DNA of 64,000 bases from Ricinus communis (lineage: Eukaryota; Streptophyta; Magnoliopsida; Malpighiales; Euphorbiaceae), in the NCBI RefSeq assembly GCF_019578655.1, contig NC_063257.1, positions 24,693,939 through 24,757,938 of the forward strand. The letters run 5' to 3'. The number at the start of each line of letters is the position of its first letter. Positions within the stretch are counted from its first letter, which is position 1. Below are positions 49,893-62,198 of this stretch, one piece after another. The position numbers and the translations under genes were made by a program. The notes under the pieces are model-generated. The model did no database searches. It was given only the letters and a program-made list of their open reading frames with translations, and was not told the origin of the DNA.

Positions 49893-50938
49893 TCTCACCA
49901 TACAAGTAATGCCTCCAAATCTTCAAGGCAAAAATAGTTATTGCTAGCTCTAAGTCATATGTAGGATAGTTTAACTCATGTGGCCTTAATTGTCGAGAAG
50001 CATATGCTCACCTTGCCTTATTGCATCAATACACAACCCAAACCATTTCTAGATGCATCACTATACACAACATATTCTAGCCCCGTCACTGGAAGTGTCA
50101 ACACTGGTGCTGAAGTTAAATATGCCTTTAATTGATTAAAATTGTGTTGGCATTCTTCATTCCAGACAAACTTCACATTCTTTCTTAGTAGCTTTGTCAA
50201 AGGTGAAGCTATAATGGAAAAGTTTTTCACAAATCTCCTATAATAGCCGGCCAACCCTAAGAAACTACATACCTCATGTACACTAGTAGGTGGTTTCTAA
50301 CTGACAACTGCCTTGATCTTCTTAGGATCAACATACACTCCTTCAACTGAGATGACATGGCCTAAAAATACCACTTTTTCTAGCCAGAATTCACACTTGC
50401 TAAACTTGGCATACAATTGTTTATCCCTCAGTGTTTGTAGTGCAATTCTCAAATGCTCAACTTGCTCTTCCTTTAACCGCAAATACACCAAAATGTTATC
50501 AATGAACACAATGACAAAGTTATCTAGATAAGGCTTGAATAATCTGTTCATCAAATCTATGAATGCAGCATGAGCATCTGTTAACCCAAAGGGTAGTACT
50601 ACGTATTCATAATGCCCATATCGAGTTCTAAACGTTGTTTTAGGCACATCTGCTTCCTTAATCTTCAGCTAGTGATACTTGGATCTCAAATTGATCTTTG
50701 AAAATACTCTAGCTCCTCACAACTGATCAAATAAGTCATCAATACGTGGTAGGGGATACTTGTTGCGTACAGTCACCTTATTCAGTTGTCTGTAATCAAT
50801 ATACAATCTCATGGTACCACCCTTCTTTCTCACAAATAGAACTGGTGCACCCCAAGGTGATACACTGGGTCTAATATAGCCTTTATCAAGTAACTCTTTT
50901 AATTGCTCCTTTAATTCTTTCAATTTTATTGGAGCCAT
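49893..50938 (-). pseudogene. Chromovirus reverse transcriptase and truncated RNase H
   Basis: The minus strand reads [54 protein letters not shown], then FSKINLRSKYH after a TAG. In this last block the first catalytic Asp is Asn. [17 protein letters not shown] and [13 protein letters not shown] follow; in the second, one of the paired catalytic Asp residues is Asn. The connection and RNase H region continue with [31 protein letters not shown] and YVVYSDASRNGLGCVLMQ. The frame then has a stop and ends at the deletion near 49893 ([12 protein letters not shown]). Two catalytic losses plus stops make RT inactive. Confidence 0.85.
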
Positions 50939-51671
50939 TCTATTTGGAGCTTGAGAAATAGGAATTGTCCCGAGCTACAAATCAATATTGAACTCAATCT
51001 CTCTATCAGGTGGCAATCCTAGAAGATCTTCAGGAAATACATTTGTAAACTCACATTACCACTGGAAGACTGTCAAGCTTCTTTCCCTCTTTTTCTGTAT
51101 CAATGACATATGCCAAGAATGCTTCACACCCCTTTCTCATCATTCTTCTAGTTGTGAGTGTTGAAACCATACTATAATGCTCTGAACCCCTTTCACCTTT
51201 AAACATAATTTTACCACCAATAGGCATCTCAAACTCTACCTTCTTCTTATAACAATCAATCATTGCTTGATATTTGGTTAAGACAACCATGCTAAGGATT
51301 ACGTCAAACATCTGTAATGATAATGGCACGAGATCTGCTTCTAATTTCTAACCCCCAAACTCTAACTCATAACCCCGATAGATATGTCTACAAACCACTG
51401 ATTCACCTACTGGCATATTTACAACCAAACCCTGGTCCATCATATTCCTTTCTTTCGGTATACATGATGTGAATGATGATGCAATGAATGAATGAGTTGC
51501 ACTTGGATCAATTAAAGCATATGCATTATCACCAAAAATAGCTAACCTACTAGAAATGACATCATGTGATAATGCTGCCTCCTGTTATGTCATGGCAAAT
51601 ACTCTAGGTTGCACTGAAGGTCTCTCTGTATATATAGGCTGAATAGGTTGAGTCGATGTAGATGCGCCACC
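50939..51671 (-). pseudogene. Chromovirus protease region, broken
   Basis: The minus strand contains AIFGDNAYALIDPSATHSFI near 51530-51475: the aspartic protease loop of this lineage, with its Asp kept. VCRHIYRGYELEFGG and LVPLSLQMFDVILSMVVL follow (51329 downward), where relatives have the protease flap and C-terminal hydrophobic block. Stops at about 51590 and 51345 and further stops near 51045 interrupt the frame. Confidence 0.68.
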
Positions 51672-52880
51672 CTATCTACTAACACCGGCTCCTAAACCTC
51701 TACCCATACCTCTACCAAAGCCAAAAGTCCTACCTCCTCTACTAGCTGTGCTCTGAACTCCTCTACTAGCACTGGTACCAAACTGTGCCAAATTAGGACA
51801 ATCCCTCCTAATGTGCCCAGATCCACCACACTCAAAACACTGTATAGTTCTCTTCCTATAATCTTCTTCATAGATACGACCACAAGTAGCACAAGGTGCA
51901 ATCCTTCTAAATGAAATACCCACACTTGCCACCGGCTGTCTCACAGAGCTCTGACTGAACTGAGAAAACTGTAGTCTATAAGTGCCTCACCAAGTCCAAG
52001 GTCCTCTACTGCCTCTAGGTCCTCTTATCTCTGATCTTTGCTGAGACGTACCATCTCCCTTACTGAATCCCTTTTGCTTCCCTATCCAAACTAAGGCCCT
52101 TAATTTGCTTTCTTGCTCTATTTCCTCCCTCATTTTTTCTTTCTCTATTGCCTTCTCAACCCAGCCTCTAAAATGCTGGCCTTCATAGAGTGATAACTCA
52201 TTCTTTAGTAATCTTTATAACCCCTCCTTGAATCCGTAGCGCTTTTGAGTCTAAGTTGGAAAGATGTCAGAAGCATATTTATATAAATCTTCAAATCTAT
52301 CAACATATTCCTGCACAGTCATACTTCCATGTTTCAAGGCAATGAACTCATTTTGCCTCTCTACTTTGAATGCATCAGTCAAATATTCCCTGCAAAATTC
52401 TGCCTTGAATACATCCCATGTCAACTGATTCCCATGAAACATCCTAACTCTAGTAAACCATGCATCTGAGGTATCATGCAGTAAACCATACACATTGTTG
52501 ACCTTTTGTGCTTCTGTGAGTTCAAGTGTATTGAATGCTTTCTCAATTGTCTTTAGCCACTATCTGCCTCTCTAGAATCAATGGAACCATGGAATTCCTA
52601 CGCCTTACACTTCTTTGCATGCTAAATGATATCCCCAGGCCTTCTTCTCTATTCTTGAGCTGTCAAAGTGGTAATAATAGTCTCTGTAAGTACCTTCAAA
52701 TCAAGTTGCAAAATAGGTACAATGAGGGGTGGCAGAGGTGGAGGTTGCTCAACAATAGGGGGTCTTAGCCTCATACTCTAGCTCAGGATTTGTACTACCC
52801 TTAGACTCTGCCCAATCACTACCCCGTTGGCCAACTCTCCCTTGTCTAGGTGGCCTACCACGGTTCCTTCTCGGTGGCAT
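51672..52880 (-). pseudogene. Chromovirus gag with CCHC knuckle, broken
   Basis: The start codon at 52880 gives MPPRRNRGRPRQGRVGQ, a start typical of Tekay-type Gag, 79 bases after the primer site. The capsid block is 52493-52251: MYGLLHDTSDAWFTRVRMFH, LTWDVFKAEFCREYLTDAF and GSMTVQEYVDRFEDLYKYA. The zinc knuckle CFECGGSGHIRRDC lies at 51839-51798 (Cys-x2-Cys-x4-His-x4-Cys), followed by an Arg/Gly-rich tail. Stops and a frame disturbance between about 52740 and 52500, plus a TAG near 52255, disrupt it. An extra CATC pair upstream of the knuckle is normal for the lineage. Confidence 0.82.
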
Positions 52881-52958
52881 CCTATAAATATAACAAAAAC
52901 ATTTTCAATATTTCATCAAACTAAAACAAAAGCATAGTTTAAAGGACCATTTAACAAA

Positions 52959-52970
52959 GCTTTGATACCA
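52959..52970 (-). other. Primer binding site of the chromovirus
   Basis: On the minus strand TGGTATCAAAGC lies four bases after the LTR end. It matches the initiator-Met tRNA primer site TGGTATCAGAGC except for one base. Confidence 0.78.
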
Positions 52971-52974
52971 AAAC

Positions 52975-55381
52975 TGTAACACCCTGTCTCACATAGCCCG
53001 AGGTGGACACTTAAAACCAACCATTAACATTATTACTTAGTTAGTCTAAATCTGCAAAAATGATTTAAATTAATCTCTTATAGAATTTTAGAGCTATTCA
53101 TACATTACAATTAGAAAATAAGAACTTTTAAAGTAATATGTTTTACGAATAGTGAAATACATATGAATAGTGAAATACGTATAAAAGTAACCAGATGTTC
53201 ATCATTGAATTAATATAAAACACATTATATACATAAATTAGCCACCATTATTTGACTTATAAACAAATTCTTTTACAAATTTGCACAAATAAAACTAGGA
53301 AATAGAGTACAAGGCTTCTCTGACAAGGATGTTGACCAACCTTATTTTGATACTTTATACACACTATCTTAGCTCAATCCATCCAGTATCAATTTCTGTT
53401 ATCTGAAAAGATTTTTAAAATAGAGTAAAATGAGTACAAAAATACTTAGTGGATAGATGTCACAAGCAGAAAATAAGTTAACTAAATTAAATATAATAAA
53501 CATCTCAAATTAAGACCCCAGAGTATTTATAATCGAATTATCATTCATTTTAAACATAAAATCCATTCTCACTTTCAACATGTTCAAAACTTAATTAATT
53601 AAAACACGTGCCTTTGTAAACATCAATACATCCTTTTATTTGTATTAACCATCCCTAAAACAAGCATAACAGCTCAGCCATAACATACAGGCCATCACCT
53701 CTAGGCACACTTGATGGCTAACCCTTCAACTACATTAGCACGAAACGGCCCTTCTCTCTTCACCGTCTTTAAATCAAGTGCCCTCGTTGTTTATTGCGCA
53801 ACAACAACCAATACAATCTCAAATGTGCATATATCACCTTAGCACATTCATACATAAACCAAATATCATTTCCAATAAATAATCCATTAAAACAATGTTA
53901 ACACATTTATAGTTCAATAAGAATTCAAATAAGACCATCTCTGTCATAATCCAAGCTGATCAAGAACTAAAATAAATCAACAAGTATAAAAGAATATCTC
54001 AAATTAGATTATCAAATAAAACACATAGTAATAAGTCATTTAACTTGTAAACTTGAAACCTTTGAAAGCTTAAAGTTTAAATATAAAATTCAAGTATCAA
54101 CAAGGCTGAATGGAAACCATTCTAATACATCATTTCAGGTCTATAAAACAATATTAAAAATATCATTTTATTAATGTTATTTGTGTCTAGTACCTTCAAT
54201 AAAAGAATACCTGTATTGAAGGAATTTTAACCTTAATTTTTAACCAGACATAGATATTTATGTCTAGTACCTTCAATGAAAATTTCACTTCAATTTCTTG
54301 ACTATTAAAGACGTTATGGATAGCTCAACATTTAGCCTCAATAATCCTAACAGACAGAGCAATTAAAAGTATGGCCTTGATTGATCATGTTATAGACAAA
54401 AGTAGCTCCAGTTCAAAACTATAATGTTATAGAAAATTCCACAAGTTTCTTCACAAATAAGTCCAACTTAATTTGGATTTTCCTATCTTAATATATACGA
54501 AAAGTATCTCGACTACATTTAACTCATGAACTATGTAAACCTGGTTCACAGAGCTGACTTTGAAACATTAATGGGAATTATAGAAAAGGCATTTTGAGCT
54601 AAAATTTTAATCAAAACTATAATTATGTGTCTGGTACATGAAATAAAAATTTCACTTCCATTCGATGACCACAAGGATATTTATAGGGGTCGAATTACAA
54701 TCAGCTCAACTATTCTAACAGATTAAGCAATAAAATGTTTCCTCTAATTGAACTAACATAGAAGCTGAACCAAATCAAGTTAAAAGAGGAACAATTTTAG
54801 AATACTCTTCAAACTTTCTAGATCATCAAGATATGATCAAAATTATAAGACTAAAAAACTAGAATCATCAAACCCAAAATCTGTAATTTGAAAACCATAA
54901 TATAAATCAACCAAAACATTAAAATTACTTACCAAATCAATCACCAAAGGCTTCTAGGATGAAATTAAAGCTTGGAAAGTGTTTTTGATCACCAATTTCA
55001 CTTGCAAATCAAGCCTAAACTTGAAGGATCAAGCAGCCCCCTTCAAGCTCTCTCTCTCTCTCTCTTTTTCTTCCTTTTTCTTCCTTTCTCTCCCTTTCTC
55101 TTTTCTTTTCTTTCCATATGTGTCTCCAGATCCAATTTGGGTAAATAAATGGTAAATTATTCATTTAAGCCCTTAATGAAATGGCTTTGTTACCTATAAA
55201 CCCTCAAGCTTTCAATTGTGCAATTAAGGACAATCATTTGCTTTAATTGAGTCCTTTCATCTATAACTATATCTATATGTATACTAACTTATACTTAAAT
55301 TCTATCAACATATATGTAAATGAAATGTAAAAATACAAAAATAAATGCATATATACCTATAGCTAGAGTACGAGTGTGACA
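52975..55381 (-). repeat. 5' LTR of the chromovirus, complete (2407 bp)
   Basis: On the plus strand it begins TGTAACACCCTG and ends GAGTGTGACA, giving TG...CA ends on both strands. It adjoins the primer site on one side and satellite (ATAATACTTTTACGG) on the other. A ~370-base internal similarity exists between about 54240 and 54620 (TGTCTAGTAC and TGTCTGGTAC followed by AAAATTTCACTTCC-like text). A CT-rich run lies at 55040-55110. TGTAACACCC ends are widespread in plant chromovirus LTRs. Confidence 0.88.
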
Positions 55382-58300
55382 ATAATACTTTTACGGAGTT
55401 GTTTTCTCAGATTCATAAACATACACGTTTTACGAGGTTATTTTCTTATATTGATAAATATACTTTTACGGGGTCGCTTTCTCATATTAAATTATTAGCA
55501 CTATTATGGGGTTGTTTTCTCAAATTCATAAATATATACATTTTACGGGATTATTTTCTTATATCGATAAATATACCCCTTTTACGGGGTTGTTTTCTCA
55601 TATTATAAAATTAACCCATTTAAGGGGTTGTTTTCTCATACTCACAAATATACCAAAATTATGGGTTATTTTCTCCGATTAATAAATATCCCGATATTAC
55701 GGTGTTGTTTTGTCATATTAAAAATTTACCCCTTCTATGAGGATGTTTTCTCAGACTCGCAATTACACTACTTTTACGGGGTTGTTTTCTCAGATTCATA
55801 AATATACACGTTTTACGGGGTTATTTTCTTATAATGATAAATATACCACCTTTACGAAGTCGTTTTCTAATATTAAATTATTAGCACTCTTATGGGGTTG
55901 TTTTGTCAAATTTATAAATATACATGTTTTACGAGATTATTTTCTTATATCGACAAATATAGCCCTTTTACGGAGTTGTTTTCTCATACTCACAAATATA
56001 CAAAAATTAAGGAGTTATTTTCTTCGATTGATAAATATTCCCGTATTACGGGATTGTTTTCTAATATTTATAAATATACCCCTCTTACGGGGTTGTTTTC
56101 TCATATTAAAAAATTTACCCCTTCTACGAGGCTGTTTTCTCACACTCGCAATTACACTATTTTTATGGGGTTATTTTCTTATATTGATAAATATACCACT
56201 TTTACGGGGTCATTTTCTCATATTAAATTATTAGCACTATTATTGAGTTGTTTTCATAAATTCATAAATATACACGTATTACGAGATTATTTTCTCATAT
56301 TCTAAAATTATCTTATTTAATGGGTTGTTCTCTCATACTCACAAATATACCAAAATTACAGGATTATTTTCTCTGATTTATAAATATCCCCGTATTACGG
56401 GGTTGTTTTCTAATATTTATAAATATACCCCTCTTACGGGGTTGTTTTCTCATATTAAGAAGTTTACCCCTTATACCGGGCTGTTTTTTCAGACTCGCAA
56501 TTACACTACTTTACGGGGTTATTTTCTCATATTCAAAAATATACACGTTTTACGGGGCTATTTTCTTATACTGACAAATGTATCCCTTTTATGAGGTTAT
56601 TTTCTCATATTATAAAATTAAACCATTTAAGGGGTTGTTTTCTCATACTCACAAATATACCAAAATTACAGGGTTATATTCTCCGATTGATAAATATCCC
56701 TGTATTACAATGTTGTTTTCTCATATTAAAAAATTTACCCCTTCTACGAGGCTGTTTTCTCAGACTAGCAATTACACTACTTTTACAGGGTTGTTTTCTC
56801 ATATTCATAAATATAGACATTTTACGGGGTTGTTTTTCTAAATTGATAAATATACTAGTCTTACGGGGTCGTTTTCTAATATTAGATAATTAGCACTATT
56901 ATGGGGTTGTTTTTTTAAATTCATAAATATACACGTTTTACGGGATTATTTTCCTATGTCGACAAATATACCCCTTTTTTGAGGTTGTTTTTTCATATTA
57001 TAAAATTAACCTAGTTAATGGGTTGTTTTCTCATACTCACAAATATATCATAATTACGGGATTATTTTCTCCGATTAATAATTATCCCGGTATTATGGGG
57101 TTGTTTTGTCATATTAAAAAATTTACCCCTTCTACAAGGCTGTTTTCTCAGACTCGCAATTACACTACTTTTACAGGGTTGTTTTCTCATATTCATAAAT
57201 ATACACATTTTACGGAGTTATTTTCTTATAATGATAAATATACCACCTTTACGGGATCGTTTTCTCATATTAAATTATTAGCACTATTACGGGGGTATTT
57301 TGTCAAATTCATAAATATACACATTTTACGGGATTATTTTCTTATATCGACAAATATACCCCTTTTAGTGCACTGTTTTCTCGTATTCTAAAATTAACCC
57401 ATTTAAGGGGCTATTTTTTCATACCAAAATCACGAGGTTATTTTCTTTTATTGATAAATATCACCATTTCACGGGGTTGTATTCTAATATTTATAAATAT
57501 ACCCCACTTACGGGGTTGTTTTCTCATATTATAAAATTAACAAGTTCTACGAAGATGTTTTCTCAGACTCGCAATTACACTACTTTTACGGGGTTGTTCT
57601 CCCAGATTCATAAATACACATGTTTTACGGGGTTATTTTCTTGTATTGATAAATATACCACTATTACAGGGTCATTTACTCGTATTAATTTATTAGCACT
57701 ATTATGGGATTATTTTCTCAAATTCATAAATATACACGTTATACGGGGTTATTTTCTTATATTGACAAATATACCCCTTTTACGGGGTTGTTTTCTCATA
57801 TTATAAAATTAACCGATTTAGGGGATTATTTTCTCATACTCACAAATAATCAAAATTAAGGTGTTATTTTCTCCGTTAATAAATATCCCCGTATTACTGG
57901 GTTGTTCTCTCATATTGAAAAATTTACCCCTTCTACGGGGCTGTTTTCTCATATTTGCAATTACACTACTTTTACGCAGTTGTTTTCTCCGATTCATAAA
58001 TATACACATTTTACGGAGTTATTTTCTTATATTGATAAATATACCATTTTTACGGGGTCCTTTTCTCATATTAAATTATTAGCACTATTATGGGGTTGTT
58101 TTCTCAGACTCACAAATATATAAAAATTACGGGGTTATTTTCTCCAATTCATAAATATCCCCGTATTACGGGGTTGTTTTCACATATTAAAAAATTTACC
58201 CCTTCTATGACTCTGTTTTCTCATGTTAAAAATTTACCTGTTCTACGAGGCTGTTTTTTCAGACTACCAATTACAGTATTTTTACGGAGTTGTTTTCTCT

Positions 58301-60518
58301 AATTCATAAATACACACATTTTATGGGGTTATTTTCTTATATCGACAAATATAGCCCTTTTACGGGGTTGTTTTCTCTGATTTATAAATTTACACATTTT
58401 ACGAGGTTATTTTCTTACATTGATAAATATAGCACTTTTACGGGGTCGTTTTCTCATATTAAATTATTAGTACTATTATGGGATTATTTTCTCAAACTTA
58501 CAAATATACCAAAACTATAGGGTTGTTTTCACATATTAAAAAATTTATCCCTTCTACGAGGCTGTTTTCTCATATTATGAAATTTACCCGTTCTACGAGG
58601 CTATTTTTTGAGACTCACAATTACACTACTTTTATGGGGTTGCTTTCTCAGATTCATAAATGTACATGCTTTACCGGGTTATTTTCTTATATTGATAAAT
58701 AGACCAATTTTACGGGGTCGTTCTCTCATATTAAATTTTTAGCATTATTATGGGGTTGTTTTCTCATACTCACAAATATACCAAAATTACGGGATTATTT
58801 TCTCTGATTCATAAATAAACCTGTATTACAGGGTTATTTTCACATATTAAAAAATTTACCCCTTCTACAAGGCTGTTTTCTCATATCATAAAATTTACCC
58901 ATTCTATGAGGCTGTTTTCTTAGACTCACAATTACACTACTTTTACGTGGTTGTTTTCTAAAATTTATAAATATACACGTTTTACGGGGTTATTTTATTA
59001 TGAAGACAAATATACCACTTTTACGGGATTGTTTTCTCATATTATAAAATTAACCCATTTAAGGGGTAGTTTTCTCATATTGGTAAATATTCCCGTATTA
59101 CGGGGATATTCTCTCATATTAAAAAATTTACCCCTTTTACGAGACTATTCTCTCATATTAAAAAATTTACCCATTCCACGGAGCTGTTTTCTCAGACTCG
59201 CAATTACACTACTTTTACACGGTTGTTTTCTCAGATTCATAAATATACACGTTTTACGAGGTTATTCTCTTATATTGATAAACATGCCACTTTTTCGGGA
59301 TCGTCTTCTCATATTAAATTGTTAGCACTATTATGAGGTTGTTTTCTCAAATTTATAAATATACACATTTTACGGGGTTGTTTTCTCATATTATAAAATT
59401 AACCCATTTAAGTGGTTGTTTTTTTACACTCATAAATATACCATAATTACAGAGTTATTTTCTCCGATTCATAAATATCCCCGTATTACGGGGTTGTTTC
59501 CTAATATTTATAGATATACCCCTCTTACGGGGCTGTTTTCTCATATTAAAAAACTTACCCCTTCTACGAGGCTGTTTTCTCATATTAGAAAATTTACCTA
59601 TTCTACGAGGCTGTTTTCTCATAATCGCAATTACACTACTTTTACGCAGTTGTTTTCTCAAAATCATAAATATACACGTTTTATGGGGTTATTTTCTTAT
59701 ATTGATAAATACACCACTTTTACGGGGTCATCTTCTCATATTAAATTATTAGCACTATTATGGGGTCGTTTTCTCAAATTCATAAATGTACATGTATTAC
59801 GGGATATTTTCTTATATCGACATACGGGGTTATTTTCTCATATTATAAAAATTAACCCATTTAAGTGGTTGTTTTCACATACTCACAAATATACCAAAAT
59901 TATGGGGTTATTTTCTTCGATTGATAAATATCCCCGTATTACGGGTTGTTTTCTAATTTTTATAAATATACCCCTTTGTCGGGGTTGTTTTCTCATATTA
60001 AAAAATTTACCCCTTCTACGAAGATGTTTTCGCATACTCGCAATTGCACTATTTTTACGGGGTTGTTTTCTCAGATTCATAAATATACACGTTTTACGGG
60101 GTTATTTTCTTGCATTGATAAATATACCACTTTTACGGGTCATTTTCTCATATTAAATTATTAGTACTATTATGGTGTTGTTTTCTCATACTCATAAATA
60201 TACCAAAATTACGGGGTTATTTTCTCCGGTTCATAAATATCCCCATATTACGGGGTTGTTTTCACATATTAAAAAATTTACCCCTTCTACGAGCCTATTT
60301 TCTCATATTATAAAATTTACCCATTCTACGAGGCTATTTTCTTAGACTCGCAATTACACTACTTTTACGGGCTTGTTTTCTCATATTCATAAATATACAC
60401 ACTTTACGGGGTTATTTTCTTATATTGATAAATAGACCACCTTTACGGGGTCATTTTCTCATATTAAATTATTTGCACTATTATGGGGTTGTTTTCTCAA
60501 ATTCATAAATTTACACGT
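55382..60518 (+). repeat. Satellite block 3
   Basis: Same subunits, order and polarity as blocks 1 and 2, resuming inside the ACTACTTTTACGG-type subunit. The TTAGCACTA marker type recurs at about 55497, 55882, 56230, 56893, 57284, 57705, 58080, 58738, 59326, 59750 and 60162. The spacings (about 348-663) fit variable numbers of 39-bp subunits. It ends within a GTTTTCTCAAATTCATAAAT subunit, where an LTR starts at 60519. Confidence 0.94.
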
Positions 60519-62198
60519 TGTCACTACCTGATCTATGGGTCCGTGACCTGCACTAGGGAATGGGTAGGCTTAAGGCTACCAAATCCCGTAGTAAGCCTTA
60601 CTAACCAATAATTCAATAAAATGCTTGTAAAATATCGTATTAATCCTGACTGACATGCCGTAAATAATTCTAACTCATCTTTATAACATCCCACGTCCAT
60701 CATGGACTAGAATAATCATAACAAATTAAAAGTACTCTACTGCGGAAGGTTTAGACTATAAAATAACTAAAAGTATGAAAGTACAAATTATTTACAATAA
60801 GCCCGATGAAGAAAGAAGTCGGACTGTCACAATGCAGGACAGCGAAAAAACTCTAACTGTCACCTAAAAAATAAAACTGAGGCTGTCAATCTCGGGAGTG
60901 AGTTAAAATCAAATAATCCTGTGACTATTGCAGTCTTTTAAATAAAATAATATTTATTATCTCAGTATAACATGCCATTGTACATCACATACGAGTCATA
61001 CCATAGTTTAAAAATAAAATACATTTCAACACTTATGGGAGGAGTGGCTCAGTAGAACCCTAACCCCAATTACTAGTAGCCTTTCAGCTCTCTTATTCCA
61101 ATAGGTCTGGTGCCCAGAGAGCGAAGCTCGATCAGGGTCCTTATATCCAGCCTGAACACTTGATTCCCAACTAAGCCGGCGCCTAGAGAGCATTGCTTGA
61201 CCAGGGACCTTTCTCTGACAGTCAACTTTCACAGCCCAGATAGTTATACTCAACCATGGCAAAAATCCAAAATAACCTTGTTACTTGTCTCTGATTATTA
61301 TCGGTGCGCACACGGTCCTCATGCAACCCATCAGGTGGCATGTTCTACTAAGCCTCATTCTAATGTCATAATCATAACACATATATATTAATCATAGTCT
61401 AACATAATCATTCAACACATACCGAAATAAAGATTTAGAAATTTGGCGAAAGCAAACATGCAATTTGTGTGTAGAAATAATAATAATAATTATATTAAAA
61501 TAACGATATAATTTCACTAATAATAATTAAAATTATTCTTAGTAATTAATAATTAAATGAAATTATTTATAATACGATACTGATAATCATATTAAACATA
61601 AATTACTAAAGCATCGTATTAAATTTAGACATGACAATAGTGCAAAGATTATGTGACTTTAACTCACAGTTCTAACGTGCTCCGCAGTCCGCTCCTATGC
61701 CTCGGGTGAAGCTGGCAGGAAGGATGGATTATCTATTCATGAAAACACTCAATTAATAGACATTCTTAAATTTTTCCTAGGCCTAGACCCTCAGATTAGA
61801 CTGTCTAAAATTAATTTAGACTCGAGCAATCTGTCAAAAATTCGGCAGAACTTCCCCTAAATTATGAACATCTACCCCCGTAAAATGGGTCTAGAACCTA
61901 CCAAAGACACATCAAATATACTGTGATTAAATAATAGGAGTCGGGCCACCAGAACTGCATTAATTTCCCGACTCCGCAACACACCACAACATAATTAATT
62001 AAACTCAATTAATTTTTAAATTATCCATCACATGTAATTAATAGCCATAATATTTTTCTAAAATTACAATATATTTTTAGAGTCTAAAAAAAATTATACC
62101 GAGTCAAAATTGTAATATTTCACGCATTTGGAAAACAATAGGGTCCGAAAGCTGGTCCTGCCAACGGTGTCGGAATTCAAATCTGGAAGCATCTACGC
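60519..62198 (-). mobile_element. LTR of a chromovirus-type element, minus orientation, 5'-truncated
   Basis: The plus-strand edge TGTCACTACC at 60519 is the LTR 3' end (GTAGTGACA on the minus strand), directly against satellite. The block 60530-60605 matches the window-start fragment (1-211). The region 61470-61700 matches 63690-63930 in reverse complement (GTGAGTTAAAGTCAC, then TTGCACTATTG). The segment has no coding capacity. It stops at 62198, where a second, oppositely oriented LTR begins, so its 5' part is missing. Two related ~70-base pieces (GGTGCCCAGAGAGCGAAGCT at 61110; GGCGCCTAGAGAGCATTGCT at 61178) form a small direct repeat. Confidence 0.65.

Larger units (their letters stand above)
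47738..55381 (-). mobile_element. Chromovirus (Tekay/Del-like) inserted in the satellite, degenerate
   Basis: The element reads right to left: complete 5' LTR (55381-52975), tRNA primer site (52970-52959), gag (52880-51672), protease (51671-50939), RT and part of RNase H (50938-49893), an internal deletion, integrase remnant (49892-48976), polypurine tract (48947-48934) and a truncated 3' LTR (48933-47738). Internal length is about 4.0 kb. Both LTRs share long text, for example TTTATGTCTAGTACCTTCAA, and CTATAGCTAGAGTAC near the end. The right end is sharp against satellite; the left LTR lacks about 1.26 kb. Integrase C-terminus and gag start match the Tekay lineage. Confidence 0.9.

Noticed and set aside
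59416..60156. 246-codon ORF, and many other 60-225-codon ORFs in the satellite blocks, as protein-coding genes
   Set aside because: They consist wholly of 13-residue repeats produced by the 39-base satellite period. Two frames are open at once, with no promoter context and no family motif.
26466..60518. Telomere or interstitial telomeric repeat because of frequent ACGGGGTT words
   Set aside because: The plant telomere word TTTAGGG does not occur in tandem. GGGGTT occurs only once per 39-bp subunit.
61026..61262. 78-codon minus-strand ORF near 61 kb
   Set aside because: It lies within an LTR with a small direct repeat and no domain. The open frame is probably chance in a less AT-rich stretch.
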